Shown: positions 44,211 through 52,744 of the stretch, piece after piece
Position numbering within the stretch: position 1 is the stretch's first letter
Layout of the letters: the number at the start of each line of letters is the position of its first letter
Assembly: GCA_022821145.1 (NCBI GenBank)
Contig: JAJEEE010000025.1
Span: forward strand, 144,050-208,049
Direction: 5' to 3'
From: Acidobacteriota bacterium
GTDB lineage: Bacteria > Acidobacteriota > Terriglobia > 20CM-2-55-15
DNA: 64,000 nucleotides
Notes under the pieces: model-generated
Told to the model about the DNA's origin: nothing
What the model saw: only the letters and a program-made list of their open reading frames with translations
Databases searched by the model: none
Program-made: the position numbers and the translations under genes

Positions 44211-44852
44211 TCACAACAAGTAGAACAGGCTCAGGCGGGGGACGCCGCAGCGTTCCATCAGCTTGCGTTTCCAGAGCTGCCGTTCCAGCATCGCAAGCTG
44301 CTCGACGGTCATCCGGGAGCGGACGGGGGCCATGCCGCGTTCCACCTCGTTCCGGACCTCGATCAGCGCGGACTCGTCGGACGCGATCTCGATGATGGAG
44401 GTCAGCTTGTCCTCGAGCGCGTTCAAGGCGTTTTCGCCGGCGCGCAGGTCCGTCGCGTCGATCGCGGCGATTCCATCGGCGATCGAGGCGAACCGCGCCG
44501 CGAACTCCGGCCACCGTTCGTGCAGCGCGCGAACCGAGGACGCCAGGCGCCCCAGGTAGTCCCGGACTTCGGCCTCGCCGAACTCCGGGGGCGCGGGCGC
44601 CTCGGTTCGCAATCCCTTCTGTTCTTCGAGGACTTCGGCGACGGCGCCGGCGCAGTAAGCGAGGGATCCGACCTTCCGCCGCGGTTTCGAGAAAGCCCGG
44701 TCCAACCCTTTCAGGACCACCTCGAGTGGAACGCCCTGGTCCTTCCAGGTTTCGATCAACACCCAATCCAGCGTCGACAGCAGCGTGAAGCTCTCCCGCT
44801 TGGACTGGAAATAACGCTCGATTTCGGTGAAGTAGTTGAAGTAGTTGTCCAC
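44211..44852 (-). CDS. Conserved-looking hypothetical helical protein coupled to mnmA
   Basis: 213 residues from GTG 44852 (MDNYFNYFTEIERYFQSKRE); the GTG shares one base with the mnmA stop (TAGTG), so translation is coupled. No family is recognised with confidence. The N-terminal segment (FTLLSTLDWVLIETWKDQGV then PLEVVLKGLDRAF) is well structured and looks like a conserved domain; the rest is mostly helical. Its position right after mnmA in the iscS-iscU-mnmA operon suggests a link to sulfur transfer or tRNA modification, but nothing in the sequence shows a catalytic site. Confidence 0.72.
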   Translation of the reverse strand: MDNYFNYFTEIERYFQSKRESFTLLSTLDWVLIETWKDQGVPLEVVLKGLDRAFSKPRRKVGSLAYCAGAVAEVLEEQKGLRTEAPAPPEFGEAEVRDYLGRLASSVRALHERWPEFAARFASIADGIAAIDATDLRAGENALNALEDKLTSIIEIASDESALIEVRNEVERGMAPVRSRMTVEQLAMLERQLWKRKLMERCGVPRLSLFYLL

Positions 44853-45949
44853 TACCGCCGGATCCAGCCGCCGCCCACCACGATATCGTCCCAATAGAAA
44901 ACCGCGGCCTGTCCCGGCGTGACCGCGCGCTGCGGCTCGTCGAAACGGACGCGGGTTTCCCCGTCCTCGACCCAGACGGCGCCCGGCCGGGGCTCGAAAC
45001 GATTGCGGATCTGGATGTCGCACCGGATCGGGTTCCCGTCCGGCTCTTCGACGGCGATCCAGTTCGCATCGCGAACGCGAAACGTCCGCCCGAGCGTGTC
45101 GGAGTCATCGCCAATGACGACGCGTCGCCGTTCCGGCTCGATGCGAACGACGTATTGCGGGCGTCCGGCCGCTCCCAATCCCTTGCGTTGTCCCACCGTA
45201 AAGCGGTGGACGCCGGAATGCGCCCCGACGACCTCGCCTTCGCGATCGACGATCTCGCCATCCCGGGGGGCGGACGCCGGCCTGTACCGTTCGACGAAAT
45301 CGGCGTAACCGCCCTCCTGGACGAAACAGATTTCCTGGGATTCGGGCTTGTCGCTGGTCGGCAGCCCGGCGCCCCGCGCGATCGCGCGGACTTTGTCCTT
45401 CGTCAACTCCCCGAGGGGGAAGACCGTCCGGGACAACTGGTCCTGAGTCAGGCCGAACAGAAAATACGACTGGTCCTTTCGCAAGTCCCGACCGCGCAGA
45501 AGGAGCCATCGGCCCCGCTCCGGGTCTCGGCGAACACGTGCGTAGTGACCCGTGGCGACGCGGTCCGCGCCCACCTGCCGGGCCCGATCGACGAGGTGAT
45601 GGAACTTGACGAAGTTGTTGCACAGGACGCAGGGGCTCGGAGTCTCTCCGCGCAGATAAGTCTCGACGAACGGCTCCACCACGGTGCGCTCGAACTCGTC
45701 TTCCAGGTTCAGGACATAGAACGGGAACCCAACGTGAGCCGCCACGCGGCGCGCGTCCCACAGATCGTCCAGCGAGCAGCATCGGCCCGACCGGCGTGCC
45801 CGGGCGTCGAAGTCGACCACCTCGCCGTCCAGAACGCGCCGCCGGTTCCAGAGCTGCATCGACAGCCCGACGATTTCCTCGCCCCGCTGCTTGAGAACCA
45901 CCGCGGCGGCCGAGGAATCCACCCCCCCGCTCATGGCGACGGCGATCAT
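44852..45949 (-). CDS. mnmA: tRNA-specific 2-thiouridylase MnmA
   Basis: Makes s2U34 in tRNAs for Lys, Glu and Gln using sulfur from IscS. 365 residues from ATG 45949 ([15 protein letters not shown]-loop ATP site). The two catalytic cysteines sit in [14 protein letters not shown] and [24 protein letters not shown] and [12 protein letters not shown] are family segments. Ten bases after iscU, so desulfurase, scaffold and acceptor are one transcript. Confidence 0.96.
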   Translation of the reverse strand: MIAVAMSGGVDSSAAAVVLKQRGEEIVGLSMQLWNRRRVLDGEVVDFDARARRSGRCCSLDDLWDARRVAAHVGFPFYVLNLEDEFERTVVEPFVETYLRGETPSPCVLCNNFVKFHHLVDRARQVGADRVATGHYARVRRDPERGRWLLLRGRDLRKDQSYFLFGLTQDQLSRTVFPLGELTKDKVRAIARGAGLPTSDKPESQEICFVQEGGYADFVERYRPASAPRDGEIVDREGEVVGAHSGVHRFTVGQRKGLGAAGRPQYVVRIEPERRRVVIGDDSDTLGRTFRVRDANWIAVEEPDGNPIRCDIQIRNRFEPRPGAVWVEDGETRVRFDEPQRAVTPGQAAVFYWDDIVVGGGWIRR

Positions 45950-45959
45950 GCGGCGTCCC

Positions 45960-46319
45960 TCATCGGAGACCGTCCAGCGCGGACCGGATCGCATCCGAGG
46001 CCAGAACGCTGCAGTGAATCTTCGACGGCGGCAGCCCCCCCAGGGCGTCGGCGATCTGTTCGCGCGTGATCCGCCGCGCGGCGTCCAGGTCCAGTCCGAT
46101 CAACATCTCCGTCGCGAACGAGCTCGTTGCGATCGCGGCCGGACACCCCTGGGCCTTGAAGCGCGCGGCCGCGACCTTGCCGTCCGAGACGCGCACCCAG
46201 AGCTTCAGCGTATCGCCGCAAACGGGGTTGTGGACCTCGGCCGTGGCGTCGGCGTCCTCAAGCTCGCCCACGCATCGGGGATTCTCGAAATAGTCCAGGA
46301 GCTTGTCCGAGTACGGCAT
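45960..46319 (-). CDS. iscU: Iron-sulfur cluster scaffold IscU
   Basis: 119 residues from ATG 46319 ([20 protein letters not shown]). The three cluster-binding cysteines are visible: [11 protein letters not shown] (with the conserved D), [13 protein letters not shown] and [12 protein letters not shown]. Slightly short (typical about 128) because the C-terminus ends SALDGLR. Between iscS and mnmA on one strand; no hscAB, fdx or iscA is adjacent. Confidence 0.95.
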   Translation of the reverse strand: MPYSDKLLDYFENPRCVGELEDADATAEVHNPVCGDTLKLWVRVSDGKVAAARFKAQGCPAAIATSSFATEMLIGLDLDAARRITREQIADALGGLPPSKIHCSVLASDAIRSALDGLR

Positions 46320-46354
46320 CCGGTTTCCCCGCGGGAAACAGGGAGCGAGACTTC

Positions 46355-47512
46355 CTATTTCCGGTAATGCGGCGACAACTGCCGCAAGCGCTCGACGATG
46401 CCCGGAAGCGTCTCGACGAGCCGGTCGACGTCGTCGTCGGTCGTCAGGACGCTCAGGCTGATCCGGAGGCTGCCGAAGCCTTCTCCGGGGGTCTTGCCGA
46501 TGGCCGTCAAGACGTGCGAGGGCTCCATCGAGCCCGACGAGCATGCCGAACCGGTCGACACGGCGATCCCCTTGAGGTCCAGCGAAATCACCATGCCCTC
46601 GCCTTCGGCGTAGTCGACCATGACGTTGGACGTATTGGGAAGCCGGGGCGCGTTGCGCGCGTTGATTCGGAGGTCGGGAATCTCGGCCTGCAACCGGGAC
46701 TCCATCCGGTCCCGCAACTCCCCCGTCCTGAGCATGGCGTCGGCCAGATCCTCCCGGGCGAGCCGGGCCGCGCAACCGAAGCCGACGATGCCGGCCACGT
46801 TCTCGGTTCCCGCCCGGCGGTTCCGTTCGTGGCCGCCGCCCCGGAGCGCTGGCGTCAACGGCGTGCCTTTCCCGACGAACAACGCGCCCACGCCCTTGGG
46901 TCCGTGAATCTTGTGCGACGACATCGAGTAGAGGTCGACGCCTAGCGCGCGGACGTCGACGGGAATCTTGCCCGCCGCCTGGACGCCGTCGGAATGGAAA
47001 TAGACGCCCGCGTCGCGCGCCACGCGGCCGATTTCGTCCACGGGCTGGATCGTTCCGATCTCGTTGTTGGCGTGCATGACCGAGATCAGGATCGTGTCGG
47101 GCCGAATCGCGCGCCGAACGGCTTCGGCCGTCAACAGTCCGTCGGCGTCGACCGGGAGGAACGTCACGTCGAAACCCTGCTTTTCCAGGTGTTTGCAGGT
47201 GTTCAATACGGCCGGGTGCTCGATCCGGGACGTGACGATGTGCCGGCCCTTCGATTTCTGTGATTCGACGATGCCCCCGATGGCAAGGTTGTCGGCCTCC
47301 GTGCCGCCGCTCAGGAAGACGATCTCGGACGGTTCCGCACCGATCAAACCCGATACTTCACGGCGGGCCTCGTCCATGGCCGCCTTGGCCTGCTGGCCGA
47401 ACCAGTGGATGGACGAGGCGTTGCCGTAGTCTTCCAGAAAGTACGGAGTTATCGCCGCGAGCACTTCCGGCCGCATGGCCGTGGTCGCGTTGTTGTCCAG
47501 GTAGACGGGCAT
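46355..47512 (-). CDS. iscS: Cysteine desulfurase (IscS/NifS)
   Basis: 385-residue PLP enzyme taking sulfur from cysteine. N-terminal MPVYLDNNATTAMRPEV, SGGTEADNLAIGG, HANNEIGTIQPV, the PLP lysine in MSSHKIHGPKGVGALF and the catalytic persulfide cysteine in STGSACSSGSMEPSHVL. It heads the iscS-iscU-mnmA transcript. TAGAAT on the minus strand at 47530-47525 may be its -10, with a leader of about 6 bases. Confidence 0.96.
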   Translation of the reverse strand: MPVYLDNNATTAMRPEVLAAITPYFLEDYGNASSIHWFGQQAKAAMDEARREVSGLIGAEPSEIVFLSGGTEADNLAIGGIVESQKSKGRHIVTSRIEHPAVLNTCKHLEKQGFDVTFLPVDADGLLTAEAVRRAIRPDTILISVMHANNEIGTIQPVDEIGRVARDAGVYFHSDGVQAAGKIPVDVRALGVDLYSMSSHKIHGPKGVGALFVGKGTPLTPALRGGGHERNRRAGTENVAGIVGFGCAARLAREDLADAMLRTGELRDRMESRLQAEIPDLRINARNAPRLPNTSNVMVDYAEGEGMVISLDLKGIAVSTGSACSSGSMEPSHVLTAIGKTPGEGFGSLRISLSVLTTDDDVDRLVETLPGIVERLRQLSPHYRK

Positions 47513-47524
47513 CGCCGTCTGTCG

Positions 47525-47530
47525 ATTCTA
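47525..47530 (-). promoter_or_regulatory. -10-like hexamer upstream of iscS
   Basis: On the minus strand TAGAAT lies 12 bases before ATG 47512, predicting a leader of only about 6 bases; no good -35 was seen. No IscR-like palindrome is evident in the 139-base gap to the citrate synthase gene. Confidence 0.35.
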
Positions 47531-47579
47531 GCATGCCGGCCGGACACCGGGCGGGCACGCGGGATCCCCGGATTTCGAG

Positions 47580-47608
47580 TAGAAAGCGAGTCTACAAAAC
47601 AATAGAAT
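47580..47608 (+). promoter_or_regulatory. Candidate promoter of the citrate synthase gene
   Basis: TAGAAA (47580-47585), 17 bases, then TAGAAT (47603-47608), in an unusually AT-rich stretch. Predicted leader about 37 bases, containing GGAGG just before ATG 47652. Confidence 0.45.
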
Positions 47609-47651
47609 CATTACTTTTGGCAGACGGCGCGAAAGACAGCGGAGGAATCGC

Positions 47652-48770
47652 ATGCAAGCTGGACTCGAGGATGTGATCGCGGGGCGCTCCGGGATCTGCT
47701 TCATCGACGGAGACAAGGGAATCCTTTCCTACCGCGGCTACGACATCCACGAGCTGGCGCCGAACTCGACGTTCGAGGAAACGGCGCACCTGCTGTGGTT
47801 CGGAACCCTGCCCGCGGCCTCCGAGCTGGACGACACGACATCGCGGTTGACCGCGTCGCGGGAGATTCCGGACGAGGTGATCGCGATGATGCGTCACTTC
47901 GCGCGGGGCGCGGCCCCCATGGAAGCCCTCAGAACCGGTGTTTCGGCCTTGTCCATGTTCGATCCCGAAGCCGATGACAACTCGCCCGCGGCGAACCTTC
48001 GGAAGGCCATTCGCCTGACGTCCCAGGCGGCCACCATCGTCGCGGCCGCCGCGCGGCTCCGGGACGGGAACCATCCCGTGGCGCCCCGCTCCGACCTGAG
48101 CCATGCCGGCAACTTTCACTACATGCTGACCGGCGAAGCGCCCGACACGGTGGTCGAACGGGCTCTCGACATCGCATTGATCCTCCATGCCGACCACGAA
48201 TGGAACGCTTCGACGTTCGCGGGACGCGTCACCGCAGCGACGCTCTCGGACATGTACTCGGCGGTGACGTCCGCCATCGGCGCCCTGAAGGGCCCGCTGC
48301 ACGGCGGGGCGAACGCGGACGTCATGAAGATGCTGCTCGAGATCGGCGACGATTCCCGGGTCGAGAACGCCATCCACGGCATGCTGGCCGACAAGAAGAA
48401 GATTCCCGGATTCGGCCACCGTGTGTACAAGACCGAGGATCCCCGCGCCACGCATCTGCGGCGAATGTCGAAAGAGTCCGGCGAGCGCGTGGGCAACACG
48501 CGGTGGTACGCGATGTCGGCGCACATCGAAAAGATCATCAACACGGAGAAGAATCTGAACGCCAACGTCGACTTCTACTCGGCCAGCACGTACTACACGA
48601 TCGGAATGCCCATCGATCTGTTCACGCCGTTCTTTGCCGTGAGCCGCATGGCCGGTTGGACGGCTCACCTGCTCGAGCAGTATGCCGACAATCGGTTGAT
48701 CCGTCCGCGCGCCGAATACACGGGGCCGGCGCCCACCCTGAAATGGGTCCCCGTCGACCAGCGAGGTTGA
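47652..48770 (+). CDS. Citrate synthase family protein (citrate or 2-methylcitrate synthase)
   Basis: Condenses acetyl-CoA or propionyl-CoA with oxaloacetate. 372 residues, the size of the short bacterial type. Motifs: SGICFIDGDKGILSYRGYDI, LILHADHEWNAST (first catalytic His region), AIGALKGPLHGGANADVMKM, the G-x-G-H-R-V-Y-K segment at GFGHRVYKTEDPRA, and ANVDFYSASTYYTIGMP with the catalytic Asp. No prpB or prpD is adjacent, so main citrate synthase is the simplest reading, but 2-methylcitrate synthase activity cannot be excluded. Confidence 0.92.
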   Translation: MQAGLEDVIAGRSGICFIDGDKGILSYRGYDIHELAPNSTFEETAHLLWFGTLPAASELDDTTSRLTASREIPDEVIAMMRHFARGAAPMEALRTGVSALSMFDPEADDNSPAANLRKAIRLTSQAATIVAAAARLRDGNHPVAPRSDLSHAGNFHYMLTGEAPDTVVERALDIALILHADHEWNASTFAGRVTAATLSDMYSAVTSAIGALKGPLHGGANADVMKMLLEIGDDSRVENAIHGMLADKKKIPGFGHRVYKTEDPRATHLRRMSKESGERVGNTRWYAMSAHIEKIINTEKNLNANVDFYSASTYYTIGMPIDLFTPFFAVSRMAGWTAHLLEQYADNRLIRPRAEYTGPAPTLKWVPVDQRG

Positions 48771-48806
48771 ACCCCGTCGTGGACACTCGCCCCACTCGAC
48801 GGAAGG

Positions 48807-50351
48807 ATGGACCGAGCGCGTAGCTCGATCCCCGGCCCCGTGGAATCCACGTCCCCCGCGAATTCCTGGATCGTCGGAATCTCCGGCCTCCGCACAGGGA
48901 CGGCCGTCAGCCTGTTCCGGGACACCGCGCTGCAGTTCGCGATCGAGGAAGAAAAACTACGGCGTTCCAAGGGCGGTGGCATCCTCGACGACAGACCGAG
49001 GCCGTCGCTGGCCGTCGACGCCGCGCTGCGGCACGCCGGAATCGACGGCGGGCGTGTCGAAGAGACCGTATACACCCCCGAAGCCGAAGCCTCGCCGGAG
49101 CGGGTTGCCGAGGACGTCGCGTTCCTGGGAACGTTCCTGGCGCGGTACCACGCGATCACGGCGCCGGTCCGGATCGTCGACCACGCACGGGCCCAGACGG
49201 CCTTGGCGGCCGCGGTCGAACCCGACGCGGACGCCGTCGTCATGGTGGGCCGCAACCGGACCGTCGTCAGCAGGCCCGGGTCCGACATCGCGCGTTCGTC
49301 GCCGTCCAGCGTGGTTCGAACGATGGAGATCTGGATCGAGTTCCTGGGATTGACGCCATCGGAGGTCCATCATCTGGAGAACATGGCGCAAGCCGGCGAG
49401 CCCCGGTTCGCCGACCGCCTCCACGGGATGGCCGACGAGGGGATCGCGAAAATCGAGGCGCTCGAGGGCGCGCTGGAATGCCCCCGGCTTCGCCGCGGCT
49501 CCCGGCCCTCGGCCGCGCACCTGGATGCGGCGGCGTCCATGCACGCCGTGCTGGTGCGTCACGTCAAGCAGACCGTGGAATCCGTCATGGCCGGCGGCGC
49601 GCACCGCCGAATCGCCCTTTGCGGCGGCGTGTTCCACAGTTGGCGCCTGAACGACGCGCTCGCGGACGCGTTCCCCGAATGTCACCTCGGCGTGTCGTTC
49701 GCGCCAGGCAACGCGGGATGCGCGATCGGCGGCCCCATGGCGGCGCATCCGGGCGCCCCCGGCGATCGCCCTGTCCCGTTTCTGGGTCCGGTCTACGGGC
49801 GCGATGAAGTCAAGGGCGTGCTGGACAACTGCAAGGCGCGTTACGCCTTTCACCAGCAGTCCGACTTGGTGAGCGAGGTCTGCGCGGCACTGGACCGGGG
49901 CCGGATGGTCGGCTGGTTCGAGGGGCGTTGCGAGTTCGGCCTGCGGGCGCTCGGGGCGCGGAGCGTGTTCGCCAACCCCGCCGACCCGTACGCGTGCGAC
50001 AACCTCAGCTCGTACCTCAAGAAGCGTCCCGCCTACATGTCCTACGCCGTCGTCATGACCGAGGACGCGGCGCCGGTGGCGTCTCCCTTCATGTCGCGGT
50101 CGACGCGGCTGCCGGCGTATTTCGGAACGAGCCCGGTTCGGATTCAGACGGTATCCAGAACGACGTCACCGTCCCTGTTTCAGTTGATCGAGCGGTTTCG
50201 CGAGTTGACCGGCGTTCCCGCGCTTCTGAACACGTCGCTCAACTACTTCGACGAACCGATCGCGTGCGCCCCGCGCGACGCGGTCAAGACCTTCTTCGCC
50301 TCCGGACTCGACATGCTTGCGATGGAGAACTTCCTCCTGAGCAAGAGTTGA
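48807..50351 (+). CDS. NodU/TobZ-family carbamoyltransferase homologue with degenerate N-terminal motifs
   Basis: 514 residues. The C-terminal carbamoyl-transfer domain is recognisable: GRMVGWFEGRCEFGLRALGA (family: GWFQGRMEFGPRALG), RSVFANPADPY, LSSYLKKRPAYMSYAVVMTE and GVPALLNTSLNYFDEPIACA. In the Kae1-like N-terminal half the frame is recognisable (WIVGISGLRTGTAVSLF, FAIEEEKLRRSKGG, CGGVFHSWRLNDALADAF) but the usual HDSS and H-x-x-H metal/ATP motifs are replaced (SGLRTGTA; VDHARAQTALAAAV; VGRNRTVVS). TobZ-type enzymes add carbamoyl groups to antibiotics; here it may modify the polyketide or have lost synthesis of the carbamoyl-adenylate. It is on the plus strand upstream of the polyketide genes. 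Confidence 0.78.
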   Translation: MDRARSSIPGPVESTSPANSWIVGISGLRTGTAVSLFRDTALQFAIEEEKLRRSKGGGILDDRPRPSLAVDAALRHAGIDGGRVEETVYTPEAEASPERVAEDVAFLGTFLARYHAITAPVRIVDHARAQTALAAAVEPDADAVVMVGRNRTVVSRPGSDIARSSPSSVVRTMEIWIEFLGLTPSEVHHLENMAQAGEPRFADRLHGMADEGIAKIEALEGALECPRLRRGSRPSAAHLDAAASMHAVLVRHVKQTVESVMAGGAHRRIALCGGVFHSWRLNDALADAFPECHLGVSFAPGNAGCAIGGPMAAHPGAPGDRPVPFLGPVYGRDEVKGVLDNCKARYAFHQQSDLVSEVCAALDRGRMVGWFEGRCEFGLRALGARSVFANPADPYACDNLSSYLKKRPAYMSYAVVMTEDAAPVASPFMSRSTRLPAYFGTSPVRIQTVSRTTSPSLFQLIERFRELTGVPALLNTSLNYFDEPIACAPRDAVKTFFASGLDMLAMENFLLSKS

Positions 50352-50537
50352 ACGCCGGCGCCGGCCGGTATCGCCCGCAAGCGTTCCGGACTCGCCGTCA
50401 ACGGAGTCCCTCGATTCGTACGCCACGGCGGCCGCGAAGCGCTCGTCGCTCAAGTCCACCAGGCGCCATCGGATTGTCGGCGCCTCCGGAAACCGGAACG
50501 GGCTCGTCTTCGCGCCCCGGCGCATGGCCAACGGAAT

Positions 50538-51110
50538 CTAGAATCGGGACATGTCGAATGCAAGTCCCTGTCCTTGCGCCTTGATCAGCGCTTCCTTCGC
50601 CGTCCAGAGCCCGAAGAACAGGTGAATCTTGCGGCGACCCTCCGCGGAGCGGACTTCCGCCTGCTCGTCCGGACCCAGTACGGCCTCGATCAGCACGTCG
50701 AGGTCGCGACGCGCCACGCGTTCCTCCACGTCCACGCCCAGACGGCCGTCCGGAGCGAACGCGATCAGGCCATGCTCGCCGCTGTGACTGACGTTGAAAC
50801 TGACGGGCGCCGGTTCCCCGCGCACCCGGGCGAAAGGCTTCCCATGACGGGAGGCGCCGAAGGTCAGATGCTCGTTACGGCAACCGAGTCGGTTGCAGAG
50901 AATGGCGCGGAGCGCCGCGCGGCACAAGGCGAATCGCCGCCGCGGACCGTCCGCCAGATAACGCCCCCAACGCTCCCGTTCCGGCTCGTCCAGCCACCCA
51001 CGGGCCTCGATCTCGCGTTCGGTGCAGGGCGTCAGATCGACATGCGCCACGGTGACGGTCCCTGTCTTCGTCAACGGCCGCCACCACGGCTCGACGATGG
51101 GAGCAGGCAT
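50538..51110 (-). pseudogene. Sfp-type 4'-phosphopantetheinyl transferase interrupted by in-frame TAG
   Basis: Would attach phosphopantetheine to the ACP domains of the neighbouring synthase. 190 residues to the stop; 220-240 is usual. Core motifs intact: FNVSHSGEHGLIAF, LGVDVEERV (G-x-D-x-E, Mg) and LWTAKEALIKAQGQGL (W-x-x-KEA-x-x-K). After AFDMSRF comes TAG at 50540-50538; in the same frame the sequence continues IPLAMRRGAKTSPFRFPEAP, TIRWRLVDLSDERFAAAVAY, which looks like the normal Sfp C-terminus (W-x-L ... aaAvA). So a nonsense mutation appears to remove the last strands. The frame stays open to about 50166, so the original stop is also not obvious. The shortened protein may still be active, TAG may be read through, or the base may be an assembly error. 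Confidence 0.65.
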
Positions 51111-51174
51111 TCGTCGCGGGGCGCTCGCCGGCGGCCCGGAAATGCGATCCGGATCGGAACCGCAGCGGATGCGG

Positions 51175-51420
51175 TCAGGCCGCGCTGGAATCGATGAACT
51201 CGACGACTTTCCGCACCGAGTCCAGTCGCACGCAGTCGTCGGGCGAAAACGTCACGTTGAACTCCTGAGACAACAGTTTCGCGAACGAGACGAGGTCCGT
51301 CGAGGACACCCCGGCTCCGGAGAGGCTGACGTTCAGATCGTCCGGAAGGTTGATCGGTTGCCCGTCCACCTCGAGGTTGTCGTTGATTAGCTGTCTGATC
51401 CGGTCTCCAGTCGATGCCAT
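51175..51420 (-). CDS. Stand-alone acyl carrier protein
   Basis: 81 residues, four-helix ACP-like pattern: DRIRQLINDNLEVDG, then LNVSLSGAGVSSTDLVSFAK, LLSQEFNVTFSPDDCVRLDS and VRKVVEFID. The phosphopantetheine serine would be in GVSSTDLV; the usual DSL is replaced by SST/VSS, as in some specialised ACPs. AGGA lies upstream of ATG 51420. It lies between the hydrolase gene and the phosphopantetheinyl transferase on one strand and may accept chains from the synthase's ACP-less second module (inference). Confidence 0.82.
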   Translation of the reverse strand: MASTGDRIRQLINDNLEVDGQPINLPDDLNVSLSGAGVSSTDLVSFAKLLSQEFNVTFSPDDCVRLDSVRKVVEFIDSSAA

Positions 51421-51541
51421 GTGCCTGATCCTTTACTTTGGTCTTGATGGCGAACAGGTCTACGATGAGTCACAGGCCGTGGACATTACTTCAATCCGCG
51501 GCCCCGGTCAACCGCCGTCTCGACTCCATCCCACTCGCGGC

Positions 51542-52447
51542 TCAGGTCGCCGCCATCGACTCGATAAACTCGCGCGTCGCCGCGGCACATTCCTCGGGTT
51601 GTTCCAGTTGCAGGAAATGCGTCGTTTCCGGCAGGAAGTCGTAGTCCACGCTCAAGACGTCGCTCAGGTCGAGCGTGGGCAGGTAGGAGTAGGGCAAGGT
51701 CGGATCGGCTCCGAGGACCTTGATCGGACAACGGAATGTCTCGAAGTCCACCAGGACAGCGAACATCCGCGCGTATTCTATGATCTGCGCTTCGTATTCC
51801 CGGGGGCAGCGCAACTCGTAACCCTGACCGGTTGCACTCTCGCGCAGCGTCGTTCTTGCCATGAGATCGAGAACTCCGGGCACGGCGCGCTGGAAGATGT
51901 GCAAGAAGCCGAAAAGTTCCACGAGCTCCTCCCGGGTCTGAAACCGGTCGGTGCGGCGCCGGGCGAAAGCCGCCGTGCGCGTAACCGCCGCCTCGAACGC
52001 CTCGTGACTGTCGCCCGGCTTGCAGAGAGGCGGATCGAACAGAACGCAGGCCGAGAACGCGCCGCCTCGGGTCGGTGACAAGAGCGTAATCAGCGCCGAG
52101 ACCGAGTGGAAGACACCGATCTTGGGTTTGTTCCCGAAATGGCTGTCGATCGCCGAGAGAATACGGTCGTGGTCCCGAACCAATGTCGGAATGTTGTGCC
52201 TGGCCAGAGCACCGACGGCATTCCAACCATGGTTTCTCATGTCGTAGACGACCAGGTCGAAGTCGGCGGCGAGCAGGGACCAGAACGGGTAGTAGAGATC
52301 GACGGCCAGACCGTTTCCGTGGCTCAGAACGAGCCGAGGGCCTTCCGGATTCCCATGGCGTCGCAGCGTGACGACGGTGTCATCGTCCACCCGAACTTCG
52401 CATACCGACAGCGGCTCGGGCAGCTTCCATGCGGTATTTGAACTCAT
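51542..52447 (-). CDS. Alpha/beta hydrolase
   Basis: 301 residues from ATG 52447 (MSSNTAWKLPEPLS). Fold landmarks: LVLSHGNGLAVDLYYPFWSL (oxyanion HGNG), DLVVYDMRNHGWNA, a nucleophile elbow at IGVFHSVSALITLL where S-x-S-A replaces the usual S-x-G-G, PIKVLGADPTLPY, and the catalytic-histidine region FLPETTHFLQLEQPEE. First gene of a minus-strand operon with the ACP and phosphopantetheinyl transferase, divergent from the synthase; a thioesterase-like or editing role is possible because the synthase has no thioesterase domain. Confidence 0.85.
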   Translation of the reverse strand: MSSNTAWKLPEPLSVCEVRVDDDTVVTLRRHGNPEGPRLVLSHGNGLAVDLYYPFWSLLAADFDLVVYDMRNHGWNAVGALARHNIPTLVRDHDRILSAIDSHFGNKPKIGVFHSVSALITLLSPTRGGAFSACVLFDPPLCKPGDSHEAFEAAVTRTAAFARRRTDRFQTREELVELFGFLHIFQRAVPGVLDLMARTTLRESATGQGYELRCPREYEAQIIEYARMFAVLVDFETFRCPIKVLGADPTLPYSYLPTLDLSDVLSVDYDFLPETTHFLQLEQPEECAAATREFIESMAAT

Positions 52448-52524
52448 GCCCAATGGAATCCGCTTCCATTTCAGGGATCTCGAATCGTGGCTTTTTCGAC
52501 GAGAGCCCGGCGTCGGTAGCCGGC

Positions 52525-52553
52525 AGTGTAGCCAGAGCGGGACACCAGGTCAA
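52525..52553 (-). promoter_or_regulatory. Sigma-70-type promoter of the hydrolase-ACP-PPTase operon
   Basis: On the minus strand TTGACC (52553-52548), 17 bases, TACACT (52530-52525), predicting start near 52518 and a leader of about 70 bases. Same boxes as the rpsP promoter. The whole gap 52448-52744 is 297 bases; on the plus strand I found no convincing promoter for the synthase, only scattered AT-rich hexamers (TATGCT at 52653; TTGAAA at 52705). Confidence 0.65.
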
Positions 52554-52744
52554 TCGGTCCAACATCGGTTGTCGTTAGCACACGAGTTGGCCGCTTTCGA
52601 TCGGAGGTGCGGAGGCATGTCTGTATCCCGCCACGGGTCGAATGTCTCCTGATATGCTTTGTTTGCGTCCAGGTGGCCGCGAAAATCCTTATCGGGTACG
52701 ACCATTGAAACCCGTGTTGTCATATCTACTCAGAGAGCATCGCG

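Noticed and set aside
50166-50531. Separate 121-residue minus-strand gene between the carbamoyltransferase and phosphopantetheinyl transferase
   Set aside because: Its first part is the displaced C-terminus of the phosphopantetheinyl transferase; the rest is antisense to the carbamoyltransferase gene and looks non-coding.
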